Below, piece after piece: positions 22,671 to 31,045 of a stretch of DNA of 64,000 nucleotides. Below the pieces are notes generated by a model. That model did no database searches. It had not been told where the DNA came from and was given only the letters and a program-made list of their open reading frames with translations. The translations under genes were made by a program, and so were the position numbers. Numbering within the stretch: the first letter of the stretch is position 1; each line of letters begins with the position of its first letter. Origin of the DNA: Notolepis coatsorum. Lineage: Eukaryota; Chordata; Actinopteri; Aulopiformes; Paralepididae. The DNA lies in contig OZ020594.1 of assembly GCA_963971535.1 (NCBI GenBank), positions 114,720,418 through 114,784,417 of the forward strand, written 5' to 3'.

Positions 22671-23741
22671 TAGGGCTGGGCGATATGACGATATTATATA
22701 AATATCGGGTACAGTTCATTAACGATACACTTTTTAAACGTATCGTGGATATCGTGATGGTTTGCCCAAGAGGCTTGTGTTGCGTCAATCTGGTCCACAC
22801 GTTGACACTTTTGAACAGCGCCGCCCCACACACACTACTGCATCAAAAGTTACTACTTATGATAACAAAGGCATTCGTTTTGTGGCATTGACGTTATATA
22901 GTTACACTTTCAATAACATCAGCGTATTTACATAGCAACGACCGAGGTCGACCTAGATATAGCAAGCATTAGCCGTTCATATCTCAGCCCGTGCTGACTC
23001 CGTTGTGCCCATTCTGCGGTCTGTTAATAACGTTTTCAATCAGACAGATGTATGGAAATGCTTTTATTATAACATCCGTTACAGTAAAATCATTATGCCT
23101 CCAGTCGTTTAGTCATTCTGCAGAGCTAAAAGGTAAAAGTCGGTCGCGGCGAGCTACCGCTGCCATTGTTGTTTTCATTGAGCTCTCCAATAGCGGAAGT
23201 AAAAAATTAATACGCGCTTGCCGATTGGTGCTAAGAACAGCAGGGCGGGTGCAAGCGATGTGACGTAATTGGCAGACGCGACTGTCAATCAAACTGATTC
23301 TGTTTGCCGACTGAATGAATATAAACGTTATTAACAGATTGCAGCATAGGTACAATACAGTACAGCTCAATACAACAACAGTCAACAGTGGACTGGAGGA
23401 TGCAGACCAGAGAAAGACTTTCGTCTTGTTTACATCAGGGTCCCCCATTTTCAATTCATCATATTTCGTATCTAAATCATATAATATCTCATTGCTAAAT
23501 ATATGCAATATATAATCTAATAATCCAATAATCTAAATCTAATATATAATATAAAAATGCTAAATGCATGGGTATTTTATTTTGTCTTTAATGTTAGCTT
23601 GCAAACTCAAATACTGTCTTGGTAAGCCTCATAATGAATTGTTTGGGGGGAAAAAAGAAAAACATCGTGATGCGTATCGTGTATCGCCGAAAGGTCAGAA
23701 AATATCGTGATATCATATTTAGGCCATATCGCCCAGCCCTA
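22671..23741. mobile_element. hAT element, 1071 bp (TAGGGCTGGGCGATATG ends)
   Basis: A perfect 8-bp duplication atttgtac (22663-22670 and 23742-23749) flanks inverted ends TAGGGCTGGGCGATATG. The centre contains a promoter-like block (23243-23292) shared with other hAT elements here, and two pieces of a LINE 3' end (23005-23042 plus strand, 23312-23500 minus strand). No transposase. Confidence 0.95.
23312..23500 (-). repeat. LINE 3' UTR fragment
   Basis: The complement reads tgggggaccctgatgtaaac, gaaagtctttctctggtctgcatcc and ctgttaataacgtttatatt then cattcag. This is the 3' end of the LINE at 31046-33350, inserted in the hAT. Confidence 0.8.
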
Positions 23742-24724
23742 ATTTGTACCTGTACTATCCGCTGTCAGCTGTTTATCTCTCTCTGAGAGCTTGATTAAAT
23801 AGCGTTAGCTCACGTTACCTCCGCGGCTAATTTGAGCTCACCCTGAACTAAATCAATGACTAGGTTCTAAAGCTTTCAAGTAGTTTTCACTGCACATAGA
23901 AGTAGCCAAACAGCGGGAGCATTTCGGGAGCATATTACCAAAACCCAGGCAATTTCGAGCCCGTAAGGAATCAAATAGTCTGCCATGGCTACATGCTAAC
24001 GCCAACGTTATTGCGCAACTGTAGAAAAAACCTGGCAGCGATAAGGGAATCGAAAGTCACGGGAGCCACACGGTTCCAGGCATCGGCCAATTAGGAACCG
24101 GTTTTCGATTCCCATCCTACAGTCCCCTCTACTGATGGCCCTGGTGGTAATGCCAGTGTCTCCTGTCACTGCCTTTTTTATTAGGCCTAGTTGTTGGCTA
24201 CAACTTTGCCACAGTAGGCATTAATCACTTAATAGTTCAAATGTCTGTGTCCCGTTCCCGTTTGCACGCACAGTACAAATATACACTTATTTAAAAAAAT
24301 AAAAAAATAAACTCTGTTACTTGAAATATTTTCACTGTGCTCCTAAATATTTTTGTGTGCTCCTAAATGTTTTCATTTAGGAGCACATGTGCTCCTTGGG
24401 GAAAAGGTTAGCGTAGAGCCCTGCATGTCACTCTGAAGCATTTACACTGGTCACACTGAGACTAGTTCAACACATCATCTCACTCTGAAGCAGAGGACAT
24501 GTTTTCTGCTGTGGATGATTAAAATGTTTGCCTGGTTATTGTGTGGAATAACACTTTTTTGTCTCATGACCTTGTTTGCTGCCTATCTGAAGCTTCCCGG
24601 TTCACTCAGAAGCAGGTCAGAACTCAGACCACGGTGCGAGTTAAGCTAATGGCATTGCATCAACTATACTACTAGCAAGTATTTCATACCACTTACTGTC
24701 CAAAAATCCAAACTATCCCTTTAA

Positions 24725-25184
24725 CTCACAAGTCAGACAAGTGTTTGGCCATGCCAAGTTTCCCCACATGCTGGGGTACACGATGGGCCAAACAGGGTAT
24801 TATGCTGCTTGGAGTTTAATCAAATCACATGCTCTATTTGTGTCCGATTTTAAGCTTTGGGGAAATCCCCCCCAATCCCGTTACCCTGTTTTAGCCTGGC
24901 ATGGCCCGATACCCGTAATACATCCCTGGAAGGCAATCGTTCACTAGGTCAAACTTTGAATTTGTTCATAACATATTCACTTATGCTCAACCAATGTATT
25001 GAAGCGTATACACTTTGTTTGGATTGTAATAAGGGGTGTGTGCACAGATAACTGGTTTGCCAGCTAACCACTTATTTGAAATTAACCAGATATTCAATTA
25101 ACCAGATATTCAAAACGGTTCATTTGTAAATTATTTTGATACTGATATCAAAAAGATGTCATATCACATTGTAACTGGTATTGG
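24725..25184. other. Intergenic, no gene recognised
   Basis: A 68-codon frame (24741-24947) has no recognisable motif. attaaccagatattcaa is directly duplicated at about 25080-25110. It ends at the first 61-bp direct repeat. Confidence 0.4.
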
Positions 25185-25245
25185 AAAACTCAATACCATA
25201 ATAATGTCAAAACTAGCAAATAGTCTACCCAAAAAGAGTAGATTC

Positions 25246-26455
25246 CATGTTTATCGACAGGGAGGGCAGGGGGATCTCCTCTGCTCTCAAAATAGTCTGG
25301 GAAAAGGACTTAGGGGTCACAATTGAGGAGGAGGACTGGGACATAATCTCGGGGATCCCCAAACAGGTGTCCAGGGATATTAGAACAAGGCTAATACAAT
25401 TCAAGATCTTCCACAGCATTTATTGGACCCCCTCTACAATGTATAGACTGGGCCTGAAAGAGAACCCAGATTGCTGGAAATGCCAGACAGGGGAGGGGGA
25501 CCTAGTCCATGCACTTTGGTCATGTCCGAAAATCATAGATTTCTGGAGTAACATCCATGACTACATCACAGAGGTCACAGGGAAGCAGTATGAGTTCTGC
25601 TCTGGTTTATATATCCTGGGGGATCCCTGCAGTCTTAGCCATATCGCAAAGCCCCTAGCTGATTGGATACAGACTAGTATTATGATAGGTAAACAGATCA
25701 GAATGAGAGGCTGGAAGGCACCAGAAAGCCCGTCATTTCGAGAGTGGAGTGGCGAACTGGGTAGGGTAGCTGCCTATGAGAAGATATCTTTTAGTTTAAG
25801 AGAGAAAGGAGAAAAATATATTAGCAAATGGGGAAAATATCTGCAATTTCACTCATTATAACTGGAGGGGGGGGCACACTTGCCTAAGACAGCGACGATG
25901 CACATGAGTATTTATTTTTTATTTAACCTTTATTTATCCAGGCAAGCCATTAAGAACAAATTCTTATCTTATTCGTATCGCTATACAAGTGTGAGTAAAT
26001 AGGCTTCGGAGGCGTAAAGGTGGGGAAGGTACAGATACTTTGGATCACACTGGACCAGTGAGAGTAGAGGGTACGGCTCAGGTGCAGGAGAAAGAAACTT
26101 TGGTGAAAGAATACCTGACAAATGCATTATGTACATGTCGACAAGATTGGCTCTATGTATTTTAATTTTTTTTAGTTTTGTGTTGTTTCTTTTTGCTCTG
26201 TTAGTACTTTTCATTCTATTGTTGGGTTTAGTTTTTTTTTTTTTTTTTTTTTGTGTTTTTTTCTTTTTTCTGTCTTCCCCCCATGTGGGGCGGTGGAATT
26301 GTAGCCTGGATCTTAGTGGTCTAGGTGTGTGTGTTGTCCTTCAGGACCGACCCATGTTGATTCACAAGATATGTCATCATTAATTTGTATTGTCCTGAAG
26401 TGCAAAAAGAAAAAAGAAAACTCAATAAAGTATAAGTCATAAAAAAAAAGAGGAA
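25246..26455 (+). mobile_element. L1/Tx1-type LINE 3' fragment between 61-bp direct repeats
   Basis: 5'-truncated insertion ending in caataaagtataagtcat and an A-rich tail. It is flanked by 61-bp direct repeats (25185-25245 and 26456-26516) differing at one base. Its 3' UTR contains a fragment (about 25910-25975) of another LINE tail in the opposite orientation and a T-rich run at about 26229-26252. Confidence 0.85.
25247..25861 (+). pseudogene. L1/Tx1-clade ORF2 C-terminus
   Basis: 204 codons, open from the truncation point to a stop. It reads IRTRLIQFKIFHSIYWTP and MYRLGLKENPDCWKCQ then LVHALWSCPKIIDFW. The F.I....YWTP..MY..GL....CW.C......HALW.CP..FW pattern is the C-terminal cysteine region of L1/Tx1-type ORF2 proteins in fish and frogs. 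The first ATG is formal; endonuclease and reverse transcriptase are absent. It is intact for its length, pointing to a fairly recent insertion. Confidence 0.82.
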
Positions 26456-26519
26456 AAAACTCAATACCATAATAATGTCAAAACTAGCAAAGAGTCTACC
26501 CAAAAAGAGTAGATTCATG

Positions 26520-26860
26520 AACTCCTACAGTCTACAGTCTAAGGAGAACCTGCCTTTTCTCAGTCCTTGCCCCACAATGGTGGAATGAACTACCCACCCC
26601 AGTTAGGACAGCCAAAACCCGTCCAATCTTTCACCGTCAACTAAAGACGCACTGCTTCAACCATTATCTCAAATAAAAAATAAATCTAACCCTAACTAAC
26701 CTTACTGTCATGCACTTGTCCTAATAAACTAACCTACACTGTAGCACTCAACACTTTGATGAACATTGTTACTCAGCTGATAGAGTTGTGCCCTTCCTGA
26801 TGACTTGTCGTACAGAACTTGGATAAAAGCGTCAGATAAATGACTAAATGTAAATGTAAG
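26520..26860 (+). mobile_element. L2-type LINE 3' fragment
   Basis: Encodes FSVLAPQWWNELPTPVRTAK and TRPIFHRQLKTHCFNHYL, the L2 C-terminus, then the UTR cacttgtcctaataaac and the tail cttggataaaagcgtcagat then aaatgtaaatgtaa. The 3' hairpin-like block is the L2 recognition end. Dead and 5'-truncated. Confidence 0.88.
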
Positions 26861-26999
26861 GTCGCTTTCACACCTGAGTTCTTTGGTCCGCTTTAAATCG
26901 AACCCTGGTTTATTTCCTCGGATAGTCCGGTTGGTTTTGGGTGGTGTGAAAGCTCCTTCGACCAAACAAGTGAACTCAGATGTAGCTCTGTAGCCAAAA

Positions 27000-27690
27000 T
27001 GGCCAATATGTGCCCACTTCTATCATTGTTATATCCAAGGGCGTGCCACAGGGATCGGTCCTGGGACCCTTATTATTCATTTTATATATTAACAGTCTTG
27101 ATAAAAATGTATCACACATTTTTAAAGTCCTTACTCATCACTGTACTTTGTATTCTCGGGTGGGATGGTCTGCCCTGTCCACCCGCAGAATCAACCATTG
27201 GCATATCCTTATTTATAAGGCTATCCTTGGACTGCTGCCAACTTACCTACAGATGTACATTCTGCAAAAAAGTATGGGCAGTTATAGTCTTCATTCCCAG
27301 GGCTTATTTTTACTAACTGTCCCTTGGGTCCGTACTGAACTGGGAAAAAGGGCGTTCAGGTGTGCAGCTCCCTCCACCTGGAATCAGCTACAAAACCACC
27401 TGAATTTGCATGAGCTGCTCTCACTGGTTGCTTTTAAAAACACTTCTAAGTTATATGGAATCCAGCACATCTGGCTGCAGATGTTTTGAATGACTATGAA
27501 TGGTTCTGTGAATTGTCCTTGTTTTTGTTTTAATTGCTATGTGTTTTTATTTTCGTCTGTAAATGTGAAATTGTAACTGTGCTGCTGCCTATCTTGGCCA
27601 GGACACTCTTGTAAAATATGTTTAATCTCAATGAGACCTTTTCTGGTTAAATAGAGGTTAAATAAGAAATATTTAAAAAAAAAAATTTGG
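27000..27690 (+). pseudogene. LINE reverse-transcriptase fragment with internal deletion
   Basis: The frame 27010-27489 starts at motif B (KGVPQGSVLGPLLFILYINS), jumps to HCTLYSRVGWSALSTRRINH, and continues through KAILGLLPTYLQMY, RTELGKRAFRCAAPSTWNQL and IWLQMF. The catalytic FADD segment is deleted. The 3' UTR ends with tcttggccaggacactcttg and ggttaaatagaggttaaata. Same family as 9880-10170. Confidence 0.82.
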
Positions 27691-27829
27691 AGTGGAGGAG
27701 TCAACCCTTTTTCATCCACTAATCAACCCTAAGTAAGATCTGGTCACATGATTTTTTGTTCATCCACTAGTGATATATTTTGTTCATAATAGCCCAACCA
27801 TAAGCATAACAACTGAAGCATAATACCAC

Positions 27830-27969
27830 CTCAGAGAGCATATGGTGTTGGCTAGGTCCGGTTATGTGCTCATCTTTCTTGTCTGCAGCCGGTGAAACAG
27901 CTCTCGCGTGTTTGTTGGGGCCGTCACTGAGGTCATTCTTTCCCTGGGACATCTTCACTGGACACGGCT
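27830..27969 (-). CDS. Candidate start-codon exon of ZNF-A gene
   Basis: A 140-bp block on the minus strand with an acceptor (CTTTACAG before AGCCGTG) and a plausible but weaker donor (CTGAG then GTGGTA). An ATG at 27952 opens 41 codons (MSQGKNDLSDGP through HHMLSE) that run exactly to the donor in phase 0, matching the phase-0 entry of the exon at 17953. Upstream of the ATG the frame is also open (PCPVK), and the exon takes two bases from a previous exon, matching the one base left by the exon ending at 29571. The hydrophilic peptide is not recognised. Confidence rests on phase agreement across four exons, not on homology. Confidence 0.38.
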
Positions 27970-28314
27970 CTGTAAAGTCCATAAGATCATAATTTAAAGC
28001 AGATGAAAATGTTCAGTTAGGCTGTATGGATATAGTAATTGTACACTAGAAATGTAGTAATCAATGTAATATATAATTTAATAAAGTATTTAAACAAAGT
28101 TTAAGGTTTCTCCGCTCTCTTTTTGTCTCTTCCACATGCTTGTTTTGATTCTGTAGGTGGGGGGGGGGGGTCTTCATCTTTACTTTCCTGATATGTCTCT
28201 CCATTCTGGTAATTTCAGTTTGCTGTCTCTCCTTCGAATTCCTCGAATACGTTTTATGCTCCTCTCTTACACATCTTTGTAAACAAACTACTGCTTTCTA
28301 GCGCTGCTTCCTTA

Positions 28315-29217
28315 GCATGGCATGGCATCCAAGGTAATAAAAAAAGTCAACCAACGAACTAGATTCTTGTACCGGATCTCCTCTCTGGTAAACAAGAATA
28401 CCCTGAAGACTCTGGCAGGAGCACTCATTCAAAGGTACTACGACTATGCTTGCACCTCATGGTACCAAAGCACCTCAAAGGCGCTAAAAACAAGATTACA
28501 AACATCACAAAACAAACTGGTCAGACTACTACTTGACCTTACTCCTAGAACCCACCTCATCCCTAACCACTTTGACAACCTAGGATGGCTTAGAGTAGAC
28601 GACAGAGTACAGCAACTTGCAATGGGCCTGGTCTAAAAGATACACTACACGACCAAGGTACCCATCCATGTACATGTCAAAACACTTCCCAAAGGTCAGT
28701 GAATACCACGATCACAACACCAGAGGGAGTTCCACAAATCATGTTAAACCCAGATTCGGCACAAACAAGGGACTAAACACGTTTCGCAATTATTCCACAT
28801 CAATGTGGAACGCCCTACCCACAGCTGTAAAGGAATGTGAATCACTACCCACATTCAAAACCGCTAATTCGAAACTGGCCCCTGTAAATGTCCAACCCCC
28901 CCCCCCCTCCTAATGTACAGTCCCCTCCCCATCATATGTATATACTCTGTCAGGATCTAGGGGTAACAGTACTGTATATTTGAATACCGTTATGTCACAA
29001 ATGTATCAGTACTAAATACCTATATGTCCCTATGCCATAAATGTCATGTATGTTGTGTATGTCATAAATGTCTATATGAATTGAAAATGGGGGACCCTGA
29101 TGGAAACAAGACAAACGTCTTTCTCAGGTCTGCATCCCCTTAACAATTGTATGTATTGAGCCGTACTGTATTGTACCCATTCTGCAATCTGTTAAATAAA
29201 GTTTTCATTCATTCATT
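28315..29217 (+). mobile_element. LINE 3' fragment, same family as 31046-33350
   Basis: Codons 28322-28636 (SKVIKKVNQRTRFLYRISSL, GYY-type DYACTSWYQSTSK, LGWLRVDDRVQQLAMGLV) then stop; a shifted frame continues to 28913. Compared with the longer copy, a short CC insertion near 28660 and other changes disrupt it. The 3' UTR ends aaataaagttttcattcatt and (cattc)n. Confidence 0.88.
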
Positions 29218-29462
29218 CATTCACTCCTAATGTACAGTCTCCTCCCCATCATATGTATATAATCTCTGTCAGGATCTATGGGTAACAGTACTGTATATTT
29301 GCATATGATATATGTCACAAATGTAACAGTACTATATACCTGTATGTCATGTATGTTGTGTATGTCATAAATGTCACTATGAATTGAAAATGGGGGACCC
29401 TGATGTAAACAAGACAAACGTCTTTCTCTGGTCTGCATCCCCTTAACAATTGTGTGTAAGAA
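29218..29462 (+). repeat. Tandem second copy of LINE 3' UTR
   Basis: Immediately after the (ATTC)n tail the UTR block restarts (cactcctaatgtacagtc, gtcaggatctatgggtaaca, gggggaccctgatgtaaaca) and runs to ccttaacaattgtgtgtaa. Either a second truncated insertion into the first tail or a local tandem duplication. Confidence 0.8.
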
Positions 29463-29570
29463 TAGAAATGGTAGAAAAGTGTGAAATAATGTAACCTCAA
29501 AGGATATCCCTGTTGATAAGTGGTGTAAGAATATAGTCCAAAATACATTTAGGTGATTTAACAAACTTAC

Positions 29571-29730
29571 TTAGTTTCTTTATCTCACGTTCAGACGTCA
29601 GAACATTCAAGGTGGCGACCAAACTCTACTCTAGTTCATACTGCTCCTTAGTCCATTCAAATACTTCACATATCTCTCCAGCAGCTGCAGTTAGTCCGTT
29701 CTTTACACGATCTCTACATTCTATATAATA
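29571..29730 (-). CDS. Candidate leading exon, fish ZNF LTAAAEEIF type (degenerate)
   Basis: The minus strand encodes NGLTAAAGEICEVFEWTK, closely resembling the first exon of many fish zinc-finger genes (LTAAAEEIFGVFERT-type helix). It ends at a strong donor (CTAA then GTAAGTTT) at 29569-29570. After EQYELE there is an in-frame TAG, so as written the segment would be 5' UTR or a decayed coding exon, with translation starting at the ATG at 27952. The 5' limit is not determinable; the end given is approximate. A segment of about 40 bp (tccgttctttacacgat...ctacattct) is repeated at 29694-29730 and 29755-29835. Confidence 0.4.
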
Positions 29731-30069
29731 TAATAGTGTATGTATTATATTATGTTCAGAATCACAAGTTAGCATTAGTCCGTTCTTTACACGATTTCTA
29801 CATTCTAGATCTGTTCAGAATCACAAGTTAGCTTTAGCCCGTTAGCAACATACAACGAGGAGAAGCTACACAAAGCATTGACGTCATTTCCGCTGGGGCG
29901 GGGACCAACTCTAACTTCGCCAGCAGATGGCGCTCGAAGTGCAGTAAGTGTAAAATGAAGTGCAGCAAATGGGAGGTTTGCACAAAACACTGACTAATAA
30001 AATAAAATGTTGGAGGATATGCTTTATTCTCTCTAAACAGACACACTGACTCTCACAACAAACGTCCTA

Positions 30070-30300
30070 GATCAGATTAGATTCAGATTTATTATCATCA
30101 TACCGCACAAGTTCAGTAGAATGAAAATAAGTTCTAACCAGAGTGTAAATGTAACAGATAATGTATATATACAGTGTACAGAATTGTATACAGGTATATA
30201 TGCAGATATATCCATACTGATGTAACGGAGGTACCGCAGTATATCCACAGTCACGGGTACAAGTAGTGACGTGGCTGTGGATGGTAAGCGGTACTGCAAG
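30070..30300 (-). repeat. Retroposon 3' end with (AATCT)n-like tail
   Basis: On the plus strand, agattagattcagatttatt then atcatcataccgcacaagt and AT-rich sequence: the 3' end of a minus-strand retroposon. Family not determined. Confidence 0.4.
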
Positions 30301-30351
30301 TAAACTCACTCCCCAGAGGCATCCAGACCCGGAAGCAAGAAGTGAATTCAC

Positions 30352-30430
30352 TTCTTGCTTGGTGGTCTGTGATGCCGCCCGCGACGCCGGCGTCCGGGGT
30401 TCAACTCCCACTCAGGGCGATCCCTTAACA
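30352..30430 (+). repeat. tRNA-derived SINE-like sequence
   Basis: cttgcttggtggtctgtgat, then cgcgacgccggcgtccgggg, then a B-box-like gttcaactccc, then actcagggcg. The spacing resembles a tRNA-derived SINE head. No complete tRNA cloverleaf is visible, so not a tRNA gene. It is preceded by the inverted pair gcaagaagtgaattcacttc then ttgc at about 30334-30358. Confidence 0.5.
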
Positions 30431-30659
30431 GGGGTCGAATCGACTTTAAACACAACGCAGACAAGATCACACCGGCTACACTGATATAGATAAGTGTATA
30501 CGATATATACAGTGTTGCAGTCTCTGGCCAGAGGTCCCACCTCTTCTCTGCCAGCGGGATCGACTGCAGAGACACATGCAGGAGCTCCACAGCAGTCTGG
30601 AGCTGATGGACAAACTTCAACATAAGATCCCCTCCTGACACCACTGCTGCTACTACTGC

Positions 30660-30965
30660 CCTCTCCTCCTGCCTCCTGAAATAAACATCTGGATGAACCA
30701 CAACCTTCTCCAACTCAACAGTACTAAAACTGAAATCCTTCTAATAGGCCCACCTCACCTTCTCCCTAAAAACCCTGACTGCTCCAAATCCATCAACAGC
30801 CACTCTATCCTCCCCTCCCCCACAGTGAAAAACTCTGGTGTTCTATTTGACCCCAAACTATCATTTGAACCACACATCAATAACATCACCAAGATATGTT
30901 ACTTAAAGAAGCCCCATTCGTAGAAACATTTAAGTCTCACCTCAAAACCCACCTGTTACATTTTC
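30660..30965 (+). pseudogene. L2-like LINE reverse-transcriptase fragment
   Basis: Encodes WMNHNLLQLNSTKTEILLIG, then SILPSPTVKNSGVLFDPKLS and FEPHINNITKICYLKK, the region just after the catalytic Asp pair in L2-type proteins. It then passes directly to a C-terminal ETFKSHLKTHL-like end, implying an internal deletion. Confidence 0.78.
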
Positions 30966-31035
30966 TTTTACCTTTATTTAACCAGGCAAATCAATTAAGA
31001 ACAAATTCTTATTTACAATGATGGCCTGGCAAGAG
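30966..31035 (-). repeat. LINE 3' tail fragment
   Basis: On the plus strand, tttacctttatttaaccagg then caaatcaattaagaacaaat and gatggcctggc: the complement of the tail at 27580-27680. A similar piece is at 25910-25975. Confidence 0.7.
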
Positions 31036-31045
31036 ACAACGCCTC

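Larger units (their letters stand above)
21863..24119. mobile_element. hAT element (copy 2, reverse orientation) with nested insertions
   Basis: Left end TAGGGATGGGAATTGATAGG; right end, complemented, TAGGATGGGAATCGAAAACC. It is the inverted homologue of 10302-13962: the ends and the block around caacagaactaagctggtta match the complement of 13800-13860. It contains a V-SINE and the hAT at 22671-23741. Its 8-bp flanks do not match each other (accagact, cagtcccc), so one side may be rearranged. Confidence 0.78.
18384..24423 (+). mobile_element. hAT-like element A with 5-bp target duplication
   Basis: Ends CAGGGCTCTAC in inverted orientation (18384 and, complemented, 24423). Flanking 5-bp duplication catgt (18379-18383 and 24424-24428). 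Pieces of its body at 18384-19258 and 24120-24423 match element B at 20113-21458 in the same orientation, showing A was split by later insertions. Confidence 0.82.
18119..24720. mobile_element. Outer TTAA DNA element containing a nested stack
   Basis: Flanked by TTAA (18115-18118 and 24721-24724). Left end AGGGATAGTTCAGAGTTCTG; the right end, complemented, begins AGGGATAGTTTGGATTTTTG. The arms stay alignable for about 130 bp (AGTGGTAT, TATAGTTGATGCA, GAGTTCTGACCTG). The left arm includes a 57-bp direct duplication (gagactagttcaacacatca twice, 18307-18383). Original length was probably under 1 kb; the rest is later insertions. No coding of its own. Superfamily unresolved (Kolobok or piggyBac type). 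Confidence 0.85.

Noticed and set aside
21863..24119. 8-bp target duplication for hAT copy 2
   Set aside because: The flanks accagact and cagtcccc do not match, so boundaries rest on the ends and on homology to copy 1 only.
30352..30430. tRNA gene
   Set aside because: Has a B-box-like block but no complete cloverleaf or acceptor pairing; treated as a SINE head.
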